This document shows, piece by piece, positions 34,735-42,712 of a stretch of 59,498 nt of DNA. A program made the translations under genes and the position numbers. The notes beneath the pieces were generated by a model. That model made no database searches. It had not been told where the DNA came from and was given only the letters and a program-made list of their open reading frames with translations. Every line of letters starts with the position of its first letter. Position 1 is the first letter of the stretch. The stretch lies in the NCBI GenBank assembly GCA_016869515.1, contig VGDZ01000012.1, positions 1-59,498 on the forward strand. The letters are read 5' to 3'. Source of the DNA: Alphaproteobacteria bacterium (GTDB taxonomy: Bacteria; Pseudomonadota; Alphaproteobacteria; VGDZ01).

Positions 34735-35624
34735 GCCTGGCTGGCGGCGAAATCGAGGCGTTGCGCGCGCGTGCTCCCGAGGCGTTCGCGCCACCCGGGC
34801 GCGAGCGTCTCCGGCGCTACCTCGTGCGCGTCGCAGTCGCGGCCCTGACAGTCTATTGTCTTTATCGCTTCGATTTCTTCAGCTGGTCCTTCGTCGACGG
34901 CATGTCCAAGCTGGGCGCGGTGGTGATCTCGCAGCTTTTCCCGCCTTCGGGTTTCGAACTGATGCCGCAGTTCCTGGCCTCGATGGGCGAGACCATCGCC
35001 ATGGCCTTCCTCGGCACCGTGCTGGGGGCGGTGGTGGCCTTTCCGCTGGCCTTCCTGGCGTCCAAGAACATGATGCCGGCGCGACCGGTGCAGTTCGGTA
35101 CCCGCCGCCTGGCCGACCTGCTGCGCGCTTTCGACTATCTGATCTGGGCGCTGATCTTCGTCCGCGCCATCGGCCTCGGGCCGATGGCCGGCATCATGGC
35201 GATCGCGATCGTCGAGGTCGGGACTTTCGTCAAGCTCTACTCCGAGGCGATCGAGAACCTGGATCGCAAGCAGATGGATGGGGTGCGCGCCGCCGGCGCC
35301 AATTGGCCGCAGATCATCCGCTTCGGCGTGCTGCCCCAAGTGCTGCCGATGATGGTCTCGAACACGCTCTACATGTTCGAGCACAATGTGCGCTCGGCCT
35401 CGATCCTGGGCATCGTCGGCGCCGGCGGCATCGGTTTCTTGCTGGCCGACCGGCTGCGGGCCTACGAGTTGCAGGAGGCCTGCACCATCATCATCCTGGT
35501 GATTCTCACGGTCTACGCCATCGACTACCTGTCGAAGCGCCTGCGCGAGCGCATCATCGGCGCCGAACGCAGCGCTCCCGCGGCCGACGACCATTCCCAA
35601 TTCGAAGACGTCAAGGCGCGCTGA
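34731..35624 (+). CDS. phnE: Phosphonate-type ABC transporter permease PhnE (second copy)
   Basis: This 297-residue permease is paralogous to its neighbour, with loop DGVRAAGANWPQIIRFGVLPQVLP. Paired PhnE genes form a heterodimeric channel in many bacteria. It starts with ATG overlapping the previous stop (ATGA) and abuts the nucleotidyltransferase gene directly, so the transferase is in the same operon. Confidence 0.9.
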   Translation: MSLAGGEIEALRARAPEAFAPPGRERLRRYLVRVAVAALTVYCLYRFDFFSWSFVDGMSKLGAVVISQLFPPSGFELMPQFLASMGETIAMAFLGTVLGAVVAFPLAFLASKNMMPARPVQFGTRRLADLLRAFDYLIWALIFVRAIGLGPMAGIMAIAIVEVGTFVKLYSEAIENLDRKQMDGVRAAGANWPQIIRFGVLPQVLPMMVSNTLYMFEHNVRSASILGIVGAGGIGFLLADRLRAYELQEACTIIILVILTVYAIDYLSKRLRERIIGAERSAPAADDHSQFEDVKAR

Positions 35625-36377
35625 ATGAGGGCCATCATCATCGGCGCCGGCCGCGGCCGCAGGCTGATGCCGACCACCGAGGACGCCCCCAAATGCTTCG
35701 CCGAGATCCAGGGCAAGCGCATCCTCGACTGGACGCTGGAGGCGCTGCGCGGCGGCGGCTGCAGCGAGATCGTGTTCATCGGCGGCTACCGCATCGAATC
35801 GGTCAAGCGCGACTACCCGGATTTCGTCTTTCGCGAGAACCGCGAATGGCCCGACAACAACATCCTGGTCTCGCTGATGTACGCCGAAGACCTGATGGAT
35901 CGGCCTTTCGTCACCAGCTATTCCGACATTCTGTTCACCAAGGAGGTCGTCCACGCTTTGGTCGAATCCAAGGACGAGATGGCGCTGGGCGTCGACACCG
36001 ACTGGCGCGAGCACTACCGGCCCCGCACCCAGCACCCGCCGCACGACGCCGAGAAGGTCATCACCCGAGACGGCCGGGTCGAGCGGGTCTATCGCACCAT
36101 TCCCTACGAGCAGGCCACGGGCGAGTTCATCGGCGTCGCCAAGTTCGGTGCCGAGGGCGCGCGGCGCTTCCGCGAGTTCTACCGGCGCCGCCGCGCCGAG
36201 TTCTGGGACAAGCCCTATCGCGAGGCGGCGCAGTTCCAGAAGGCCTATCTGATTCACATGTTCCAGGACATGATCGAGCAGGGCGCGGTCTTCGGCCATG
36301 CCGACACCCCCGGCAAATACCGCGAGATCGACACCCAGGAAGACATGAACCTGGCCCAGACGCTGTGGCAGCCATGA
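35625..36377 (+). CDS. Nucleotidyltransferase, phosphocholine/phosphonate cytidylyltransferase-like
   Basis: This 250-residue GT-A-fold NTP transferase has the N-terminal loop IIIGAGRGRRLMPTTEDAPKC, a lysine in that motif for phosphate contact, a substrate region with WPDNNILVSLMYA and TSYSDILF, and TGEFIGVAKF. These features fit the LicC/PntC group, which activate phosphocholine or 2-aminoethylphosphonate with CTP. The gene starts at the base after the second phnE stop, linking import of a phosphonate-like compound to its activation. It could also act on phosphocholine; the nucleotide choice is inferred. Confidence 0.7.
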   Translation: MRAIIIGAGRGRRLMPTTEDAPKCFAEIQGKRILDWTLEALRGGGCSEIVFIGGYRIESVKRDYPDFVFRENREWPDNNILVSLMYAEDLMDRPFVTSYSDILFTKEVVHALVESKDEMALGVDTDWREHYRPRTQHPPHDAEKVITRDGRVERVYRTIPYEQATGEFIGVAKFGAEGARRFREFYRRRRAEFWDKPYREAAQFQKAYLIHMFQDMIEQGAVFGHADTPGKYREIDTQEDMNLAQTLWQP

Positions 36378-36384
36378 GCGCGCA

Positions 36385-37446
36385 ATGACCGCCTTGCCCC
36401 TGTTTCCCGCCTCGATCGTCGGCTCGATCCCGCGCCCGCAGGTGGTGCGCGAACTGATCGACAAGCCGGCCTGGGACGCGGCCGACACGGCGACGATGGA
36501 CGCGGCGGTGCGCTTCGTCGTCGCCATGCAGGAACGCGCCGGGCTGGACGTGGTCAACGACGGCGAATGGCGCCGGCGCTCCTATATCGGCGTCATCGCC
36601 GAACTGGCGCACGGCTTCACGCTCGAGACCAATCCCGCCGACGGCCGGCCGTGGACCGTGGTCACCGAGCGGCTTTCGCCCAAGCCGCCCGGCTTCGTCG
36701 CCGCCGAGGCGCGGTTCGTGAAATCGATCGCCCGCGTCGCGACCAAGATCACGCTGCCGGCGCCGGCGCTGCTGGGCGAGCGGCTGTGGGACGCCCAACG
36801 CTCGGCCAAGGCCTATCCCAAGCGCGAGGATTTCGTGCGCGATTGCGTGGCGCCGCTGCGCGCCGAGATCGCGCTGCTGCGCGAGCTGGGCGTCGAGATG
36901 GTGCAGATCGACGATCCGCATCTCTGCCTGTTCGTCGATCCGGACGTCCGGCGGCGCCATGACGACCCCGATCGCGCCGCCGATTTCGCGGTCGACATGA
37001 TCAACGCCACGGTCGAGGGCTTCGCCGGCGTCAAGTTCGCGGTCCATCTTTGTCGGCGCGCCGGGGCGCGGGTGCGCGGGGAAAAGCACCATGCCGGCAC
37101 CTACGGCCCGATCCTCGGTCCGCTCAACCGGCTGCGGGTGCATCACCTGACGATGGAATTCACCGCCGCCGGGGCCGACGATCTCGAAAGCCTGGGGCGG
37201 CTGCGCGAGGATTTCGAGCTTGGCCTGGGCGTGGTCGATGTCACGCCCGGCGCAATCGATCCGGCGGCGACCATCGTCGCGCGCATCGAACGCGCCTTGA
37301 CCAAGATCGACCGGCGCCGCGTCACCCTCAACCCCGATTGCGGATTCGCGCCGGGCTCGGCGGCCAAGGTCGATCTCGACGAGGTCTACCTCAAGCTCAA
37401 GGCCGAGGCCGAGGCGGCGCGGCAGTTGCGCGCGCGGCACGGCTGA
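36385..37446 (+). CDS. MetE-like (cobalamin-independent methionine synthase II family) methyltransferase
   Basis: This 353-residue protein corresponds to the C-terminal catalytic barrel of MetE. Zinc ligands are present: His and Cys in VHLCRR, Glu in HLTMEFT and Cys in NPDCGF. The N-terminal MetE domain that binds folate is absent, so the methyl donor and acceptor are unknown. It begins 7 nt after the nucleotidyltransferase and is the last gene of the PhnCDEE unit. It converges on the TctA gene. Confidence 0.8.
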   Translation: MTALPLFPASIVGSIPRPQVVRELIDKPAWDAADTATMDAAVRFVVAMQERAGLDVVNDGEWRRRSYIGVIAELAHGFTLETNPADGRPWTVVTERLSPKPPGFVAAEARFVKSIARVATKITLPAPALLGERLWDAQRSAKAYPKREDFVRDCVAPLRAEIALLRELGVEMVQIDDPHLCLFVDPDVRRRHDDPDRAADFAVDMINATVEGFAGVKFAVHLCRRAGARVRGEKHHAGTYGPILGPLNRLRVHHLTMEFTAAGADDLESLGRLREDFELGLGVVDVTPGAIDPAATIVARIERALTKIDRRRVTLNPDCGFAPGSAAKVDLDEVYLKLKAEAEAARQLRARHG

Positions 37447-37461
37447 ACCCGGCCGCGCCGG

Positions 37462-38985
37462 CTAAAAATTCGGCTCGGACTCGGCGGCCGCCACCTTCTT
37501 CTGGTGGCGCAGATGCTGCCAGACCGCCAATCCGACCGAGGTCGCGGCCGCCAGCAGCAGGCCTCCCGAGATCGGCCTGGTGACGAACAGCCAGGGATTG
37601 TCGTCGGTCATGATGGCGCGGATCAGGTTGATTTCGATCTGATCGCCCAGGATCAGCCCGAGGATCAGCGGCGCCAGCGGAAAACCGGCCTTGACCAGCA
37701 CATAGCCGATCACGCCGAACAGCAGCAGCACATAGACCCCCTGCATGGTGTTGTTGAGGGCATAGGCGCCGATCACGCACAGCGTCATCACCACCGGCGC
37801 CAGCACCGCCAGCCGCACATTGACGATGCGCAAGAGGAACAAGGCGCAGACCCAGACCACGGCGACCATCAGCACATGCGCCAGGATGTAGGCGGCGTAG
37901 ATGCCGTAGGCCAGTTCGGAGTGCTTGACCATGAACAGCGGCCCCGAGGTGATGCCGTGAATGGTCATCGCCCCCAGCATCACCGCGGTCACCGCATCGC
38001 CCGGAATGCCGAACGCCATGATCGTCACCAGCGAGCCGCCGACATTGGCGTTGTTGGAGGATTCCGAGGCGATGATGCCCTCGGGCACGCCGCTGCCGAA
38101 CTTCTCGGGCCGGCGCGAGAACTTCTTGGCTTGGTCGTAGGCCAGCACGCTGGCGGCGCTGCCGCCGATCGCCGGCAGCACGCCGATGACGATGCCGACC
38201 AGGCTCGACCACAACAAGAGGAACGGCCGCGACAGGATTTCGCCGATCACCTTGAGATGCGCCACGCGCAGGCTGGGCGCGGCACCCGCGGCCCCGGCCA
38301 TCTTGGGCGCCGACATTTTCTCGATGTCGGTCATGATCTGAGCGAAGGCGAAGATGCCGATCAGCACCGGCAGGAAGGGAAAGCCGGCGCCGATGAACTC
38401 GCTGCCGAAATTGAAGCGCGGCACCGCCATGATCGGATCGGTGCCGATGACCGTGATCAGAAGTCCGATGGCGGTGGCGATCACGCCCTTGAGCAGCGAG
38501 GCCTCGGCTAGGCCCGCCACCATCGCCATCGCCAGGATGAACAGCGAGAAATACTCCCACGGCCCGAAGGCCAGCGCGATCTTGGCCAAGGGCCCGGTGA
38601 CCAGGATCAGGAAGGCGCCGCCGATCAGGCCGCCGAAGAACGACGCCCACACCCCCAGCCAAATCGCGCGTCCGGGCTGTCCGCCGCGCGCCATCGGAAA
38701 GCCCTCGAAAGTGGTGGCGATGGCCGAAGGCGTGCCGGGAATGCCGAGCAGGCAAGCGGTGACCAGGCCGCCGGCCGAGCCGCCGACATAGACCCCGGTC
38801 ATCGCCGCCAGGCCCTGCAGCGGATCGAGCCCGAAGGTGAAGGGCAGCACGACGATGATGGTCAGGGTGATGGTCACGCCCGGCAGCGCGCCGCCGATCA
38901 CCCCGGCCACAGTGCCGAGCAGCAGCGGCAGCAGATATTTCCACTGCACGATCTGCACCAGGCCGTTGGCCAGGAGATCGATCAT
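37462..38985 (-). CDS. tctA: Tripartite tricarboxylate transporter large permease (TctA)
   Basis: This 507-residue permease has about 12 membrane helices. It carries the TctA motifs GALPGVTITLTIIV near residue 30, LGIPGTPSAIATTFEG and the second repeat AFGIPGDAVTAVMLGA. It transports citrate-like or aromatic carboxylates with TctB and the periplasmic TctC. It is the last gene of a leftward tctCBA operon. Confidence 0.93.
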   Translation of the reverse strand: MIDLLANGLVQIVQWKYLLPLLLGTVAGVIGGALPGVTITLTIIVVLPFTFGLDPLQGLAAMTGVYVGGSAGGLVTACLLGIPGTPSAIATTFEGFPMARGGQPGRAIWLGVWASFFGGLIGGAFLILVTGPLAKIALAFGPWEYFSLFILAMAMVAGLAEASLLKGVIATAIGLLITVIGTDPIMAVPRFNFGSEFIGAGFPFLPVLIGIFAFAQIMTDIEKMSAPKMAGAAGAAPSLRVAHLKVIGEILSRPFLLLWSSLVGIVIGVLPAIGGSAASVLAYDQAKKFSRRPEKFGSGVPEGIIASESSNNANVGGSLVTIMAFGIPGDAVTAVMLGAMTIHGITSGPLFMVKHSELAYGIYAAYILAHVLMVAVVWVCALFLLRIVNVRLAVLAPVVMTLCVIGAYALNNTMQGVYVLLLFGVIGYVLVKAGFPLAPLILGLILGDQIEINLIRAIMTDDNPWLFVTRPISGGLLLAAATSVGLAVWQHLRHQKKVAAAESEPNF

Positions 38986-39004
38986 GGTGCCGTGCCGTGA
39001 CCCG

Positions 39005-39484
39005 CTACCAGCCGGTCAGGCTGCCGCGCGGCAGCAGCACCAGCAGGTAGGATTCGAACATCAGATAAGTGACCACCGTCGTCGCCAAGGCCACCCCCGC
39101 CAGCCAAACCCAATCCCGCGCCTGCCGCGGCCATTCCAGCGCCGCCTGGAAGATGGCCACGAACAGGAGCGTCGCCAGCCGATAGCCCAGCACCGGCAAC
39201 AGCGCGCAATAGGCCGCGACGATGGCGAACCCGGCCAGAACCAACCGGCCGGGCAGACTCAAGCGCAGCGGCTCGGCCTCCGCACCGGCCCCGCGCCGCG
39301 CCCGCCAGTCCTGCAGCGCCAACCCCGCGCCCGCCAGCACCATCGCCGCCAGCACGATGCGCGGGTAGAACCCGGGACCGACCGGCACCAGCGGCATTTG
39401 CGGAAAGGCGAAAGTCTGGACGAACAGCACCAAGCCGAGCGCGGCCGCGATCAGCCCGGCGATGCCGTCGCGACCGAGCGGCAT
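39005..39484 (-). CDS. tctB: Tripartite tricarboxylate transporter small permease (TctB)
   Basis: This 159-residue protein has four membrane segments, including VPVGPGFYPRIVLAAMVLAGAGLAL, the conserved PGFYP block of TctB. The ATG at 39484 gives the normal size. It sits between tctC (35-nt gap) and tctA (19-nt gap). Confidence 0.88.
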   Translation of the reverse strand: MPLGRDGIAGLIAAALGLVLFVQTFAFPQMPLVPVGPGFYPRIVLAAMVLAGAGLALQDWRARRGAGAEAEPLRLSLPGRLVLAGFAIVAAYCALLPVLGYRLATLLFVAIFQAALEWPRQARDWVWLAGVALATTVVTYLMFESYLLVLLPRGSLTGW

Positions 39485-39519
39485 GAAGCGGAAACTAGGC
39501 GGGGGCCACGACCTGACGC

Positions 39520-40482
39520 TCAGCGCTTGAGCAAATTGAGATCCGCCATGATCGCCTTGTTGTCGCCGTCGATCTTGTCCAGGAACTTGGCGTAGTCGGC
39601 GCTGTTCTTGTGCGCCACCGCCGTTCCCTGGGCCTTCATCGAGGCGGCGAAGGCCGGCTCGGTCACCGCCTTGGTGCAGGCCTGATCGAGCCGCTGGCGC
39701 ACCGCCGCGGGGGTATTCTTCGGCGCCATCACGCCGCGCACCACTTCGTAGACGATGTTCATGCCCAATTCCTTCAGCGTCGGCACGTTGGGCGCCTCGG
39801 GCGTGCGCTGTTCGCTGGCGATGGCGATGAACTTCAGCAACCCGGCCTCGACCGAGCCTTTCTGGGTCAGGTTGGAATCGGTCAGATCGACATGGCCGCC
39901 GAGGATGGCGTTCATGCGCGGCGCCAGGCCCTCGTAGGAGACGTATTTGAACTTGACCCCCGAGGCCTTCTCGATCATCGCCGGGAAGATGTGGCTGGTC
40001 GATCCCAGCGTCGCGCCGACCGTGATCTGGCCGGGGCGCTTCTTGGCGTCCTCGGCCAGGTCCTGCCAGCTCTTCCACGGCGTCTTCGGGCTGGCGGTCA
40101 GCACCGAGGGCGTGGCGGCGACCAGGCAGATCGGCTCGAAATCGGTGTACTTCACGTCGCTGATGCCGGCGTAATAGGTCAGGTGGATGTAGTCGTGCAC
40201 GGCATAGAGCGTGTAGCCGTCGGCCGGCGAATTGCGGGCCTCGCGCGCGCCCGCGGTGCCTGAAGCTCCGGTGACATTGGCGATCACCACCGGCTGACCT
40301 AGCTGCTTTTGCAGCTCGGCAGCGAAGGGGCGGAAGATGTTGTCGGTATCGCCGCCCGCCGCCCAGGGCACGATCATCTTGATCGGCCGTTCGGGGTATT
40401 GCGACTGGGCTGCGGCGACGGTCGAAAGGCCCAAGGCCGTGCCGAGCGCAGCCAGCACGATCGCGGTGCGGCGAGTGTCCAT
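39520..40482 (-). CDS. tctC: Tripartite tricarboxylate transporter substrate-binding protein (Bug/TctC family)
   Basis: This 320-residue periplasmic receptor has a Sec signal (about 26 residues, cleavage near AAAQS). The family blocks are YPERPIKMIVPWAAGGDTD, NVTGASGTAGAREA and GHVDLTDSN. Bug proteins bind carboxylates through two water-bridged loops. It is the first gene of the operon and diverges from the GlcG-like gene. Confidence 0.92.
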   Translation of the reverse strand: MDTRRTAIVLAALGTALGLSTVAAAQSQYPERPIKMIVPWAAGGDTDNIFRPFAAELQKQLGQPVVIANVTGASGTAGAREARNSPADGYTLYAVHDYIHLTYYAGISDVKYTDFEPICLVAATPSVLTASPKTPWKSWQDLAEDAKKRPGQITVGATLGSTSHIFPAMIEKASGVKFKYVSYEGLAPRMNAILGGHVDLTDSNLTQKGSVEAGLLKFIAIASEQRTPEAPNVPTLKELGMNIVYEVVRGVMAPKNTPAAVRQRLDQACTKAVTEPAFAASMKAQGTAVAHKNSADYAKFLDKIDGDNKAIMADLNLLKR

Positions 40483-40642
40483 GGTAAGTCCCCCTGTCGA
40501 AATTTGCGGCCGATACTAATCACCGCCGTTGCCGGGCGAAAGCGGCTTTTGCGTCACGGCCGCCGACTTGTCGATTGCCGCGCCCCTGCAATCTGCTAGC
40601 TTTCCCACCCGCGGGGGCACCGCATCCAAAGGGGGAAATGTC
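40483..40642. promoter_or_regulatory. Divergent promoter region, tctCBA versus GlcG-like gene
   Basis: This 160-bp gap separates two divergent genes. AAAGGGGGAAA precedes the ATG at 40643. No convincing operator was found. Confidence 0.35.
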
Positions 40643-41119
40643 ATGAAGATCGTGTACGGAGCGATGGTCGCAGGCGCGGCGCTGTGGTCGATGACGGCCG
40701 CGGCCCAGGTGCCGGAATACGGCACCACCGTCAATCTGGCCCAGGCCAAGGCGGCGATCGCCGCCGGCCAGGCCGAGGCCGCCAAGAACAAGTGGCCGGT
40801 CGCCATCGCCGTGGTCGACAATCACGGTTTCCTGGTGGCCTACGAAAAGATGGACGGCACCCAGAACGCCAGCGTCCAGGTGGCGATCGACAAGGCGGTC
40901 TCGGCGGCGATCTATCGCCGTTCGACCAAGGTGTTCCAGGATCTGGTGGCTGGCGGCGGCGCCGGCACCCGGGTGATGGGCCTGCGCGGAGCTTCGGTGG
41001 TCGAAGGCGGCCTGCCGATCATGGTCGGCGGCAAGATCGTCGGCGGCATCGGCGTCTCGGGCGTGACCTCGGACCAGGACGGCGTGGTGGCCAAGGCCGG
41101 CGTCGATGTCGTCAAGTAA
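40643..41119 (+). CDS. GlcG/HbpS-family heme-degrading-like protein, exported
   Basis: This 158-residue protein has a signal peptide (MKIVYGAMVAGAALWSMTAAAQ) and a GlcG/HbpS domain (PVAIAVVDNHGFLVAYEKMDGT, GGLPIMVGGKIVGGIGVSG). Family members bind heme or small ligands, or lie next to carboxylate pathways without a known role. It is monocistronic, with a strong terminator 17 nt after the stop. Confidence 0.8.
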   Translation: MKIVYGAMVAGAALWSMTAAAQVPEYGTTVNLAQAKAAIAAGQAEAAKNKWPVAIAVVDNHGFLVAYEKMDGTQNASVQVAIDKAVSAAIYRRSTKVFQDLVAGGGAGTRVMGLRGASVVEGGLPIMVGGKIVGGIGVSGVTSDQDGVVAKAGVDVVK

Positions 41120-41136
41120 TCGAGCCTGAAATATTG

Positions 41137-41172
41137 CCGCCGGCGAAGACGACTTCGCCGGCGGTCCTTTTT
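41137..41172 (+). terminator. Intrinsic terminator after the GlcG-like gene
   Basis: A perfect 12-bp stem CCGCCGGCGAAG/CTTCGCCGGCGG with a 4-nt loop is followed by TCCTTTTT. Confidence 0.92.
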
Positions 41173-41183
41173 CGTAAAGCTGC

Positions 41184-41732
41184 TCAGTCGCGGCGGTATT
41201 CGCCGGTGACGCTGGCCTTGGCCAGGATGTTGGCATTCAGCATGTAGCCGACCAGGGCCGCGCTGGCTTCGGCCGGAACCTCGATCTTTTCGGCCGACAG
41301 CGCGTGCACGGTGAAGATGTAACGGTGCGTGCCGTGGCCCTTGGGCGGGCACGGGCCGCCATATCCCGCCGCGCCGAAATCGGTCCGGGTCTGAACCGCG
41401 CCCGCGGGCAGGCCCGCGCCCGAACCCGCGTTCTCGGCCAGCGCCGTGACCGAGGCCGGAATGTTGATCACCAGCCAATGCCACCAGCCGCTGCCGGTCG
41501 GCGCGTCGGGATCGTAGGCGGTGACGGCGAAGCTCTTGGTCGCGGCCGGCGCGCCCGACCAGCTCAGCGCCGGCGAGCGGTTGCCGCCCTCGCAGCCGAA
41601 GCCCTTGAACACCTGGGCGATGTCCAGCATGCCGTTGGGCTTGAAGGTGGTGGTCTTGACTTCCATCGCCGCCGCCGGAAGCGCGGCCAGGCCGGCGGCC
41701 ACGAGCGCCGCGCCGATTCCCCGCATGGTCAT
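41184..41732 (-). CDS. YbhB/YbcL-type phosphatidylethanolamine-binding protein family, exported
   Basis: This 182-residue protein has a signal peptide (MTMRGIGAALVAAGLAALPAAA) and a PEBP fold: NRSPALSWSGAP, AYDPDAPTGSGWWHWLVINIP and GPCPPKGHGTHRYIF, the anion-pocket residues. The cellular role of bacterial members is unsettled. The ATG at 41732 follows AGGAGA. A 57-bp palindromic element lies between it and tusA. Confidence 0.88.
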   Translation of the reverse strand: MTMRGIGAALVAAGLAALPAAAMEVKTTTFKPNGMLDIAQVFKGFGCEGGNRSPALSWSGAPAATKSFAVTAYDPDAPTGSGWWHWLVINIPASVTALAENAGSGAGLPAGAVQTRTDFGAAGYGGPCPPKGHGTHRYIFTVHALSAEKIEVPAEASAALVGYMLNANILAKASVTGEYRRD

Positions 41733-41810
41733 GGTATTTCTCCTCGCGGGACGCGGCCCGATCGCCGCGCACCCCGCACCCATGACAACAAGCCGAACCG
41801 GTTTTGGCAA

Positions 41811-41867
41811 GGGCATGATTCACGATCTGTCTTGAACTCTATGGTTCAAGACAGATCGATCATGCCC
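41811..41867. repeat. 57-bp interspersed palindromic element
   Basis: The inner arms GATCTGTCTTGAAC (41824-41837) and GTTCAAGACAGATC (41844-41857) are perfect inverted repeats with a 6-nt loop. The outer arms GGGCATGAT (41811-41819) and ATCATGCCC (41859-41867) extend the stem past a small bulge. There is no T tract, so it is not a simple terminator. Its high symmetry, its intergenic position and a base composition unlike the flanks suggest a REP/MITE-like dispersed element. No second copy is in the window. Confidence 0.75.
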
Positions 41868-41880
41868 TAGCGCCGTACCT

Positions 41881-42108
41881 TCAGCCCCGATTGCGGATGA
41901 CGAAGCGAAACACGTCCTTGTCTTGGCCGGATTCCACCAGCTCGTTGCCGGTGGTACGGCAGAACGCCGCCATGTCGGCGACCGAGCCGGGGTCGGTCGC
42001 CAGCACTTCCAGCGTGCCGCCTGCCGGCACGTCCTTGAGCGCCTTTTTGGTGCGGAGAATCGGCAAAGGGCAGCTCAGCCCCTTGGCGTCGAGCGTTTGG
42101 TCGGCCAT
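41881..42108 (-). CDS. tusA: TusA-family sulfur carrier
   Basis: This 75-residue protein has the active-site motif LSCPLPILRTKKAL; the Cys carries persulfide sulfur. It passes sulfur between rhodanese-like donors and acceptors in tRNA thiolation, molybdenum cofactor or sulfur-oxidation routes. The ATG at 42108 follows GAGGAA and gives the normal length. It is 20 nt downstream of the dsrE2-type gene. Confidence 0.88.
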   Translation of the reverse strand: MADQTLDAKGLSCPLPILRTKKALKDVPAGGTLEVLATDPGSVADMAAFCRTTGNELVESGQDKDVFRFVIRNRG

Positions 42109-42128
42109 GGTCGCAGGTTCCTCGGGAT

Positions 42129-42641
42129 TCAAATGAACAGGCTGATATCGGATTTGAGTGCCTTCTCCATGAAGGTCGCGGCGCCGCCGATCTCGATGCC
42201 CGGGATCATGTCGTCGCGGGTGTATTCGAACAGGTCCATCGTCATCTGGCAGCCGATCAGGGTGATGTCGGCCTCGACCGCGGCCTCGCGCAGTTCGGGG
42301 ATCGAGGCCACGCCCTTCCGCTTGATCAGGTTCTTCATCATCACGCTGGCTGCCGCCTCGCAGCCCGGCAAGGCCGCCGCCAGGTTGGGCAGGCCGATAT
42401 GCATGCCCATCATCGGCATCTTCATCGCCGGATTGCCCAAGGGCGAGACCTGGAGGTCGAGATCCTTCAGCAGCAGGCCGAGGCCGTAGAAAGTGAAGAA
42501 CATGTTGACCTTGACCCCCATCGCCGCCGCGGTGGTGCCGAGGATGAAGGGCGGATAGGCCCAGTCCAGCGAGCCTTTCGACACCAGGATGGTCATGGTC
42601 TTGGCGTTGGCGGAATCGGCCTTGGCGGCGGTCTCGGTCAT
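42129..42641 (-). CDS. DsrE2-type sulfur-transfer protein
   Basis: This 170-residue protein has the DsrE2 pattern: VSKGSLDWAYPPFILGTTAAAMG, FFTFYGLGLLLKDL and the conserved Cys in IGCQMTMDLF. Rhd-TusA-DsrE2 sets act as sulfur relay modules in sulfur oxidation. Here DsrE2 is followed by TusA and preceded by a rhodanese. A GGGGAGAG site precedes the ATG, and an 8-bp palindrome covers the likely promoter. Confidence 0.85.
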   Translation of the reverse strand: MTETAAKADSANAKTMTILVSKGSLDWAYPPFILGTTAAAMGVKVNMFFTFYGLGLLLKDLDLQVSPLGNPAMKMPMMGMHIGLPNLAAALPGCEAAASVMMKNLIKRKGVASIPELREAAVEADITLIGCQMTMDLFEYTRDDMIPGIEIGGAATFMEKALKSDISLFI

Positions 42642-42654
42642 TGCAACTCTCCCC

Positions 42655-42678
42655 TTCGGATAGTTAGTATTATCCGAA
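42655..42678. promoter_or_regulatory. Operator-like inverted repeat upstream of the dsrE2-tusA genes
   Basis: TTCGGATA and TATCCGAA are perfect 8-bp inverted repeats separated by 8 nt. The minus strand carries a GATAAT -10-like hexamer inside the dyad, so a repressor bound here would cover the promoter. ArsR-type sulfide or persulfide sensors (BigR/SqrR) often regulate such genes, but the exact sequence was not matched to a known box. Confidence 0.6.
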
Positions 42679-42712
42679 TATGTTTCCGGCGAGAAGTCCC
42701 GAGGGCACAGCT

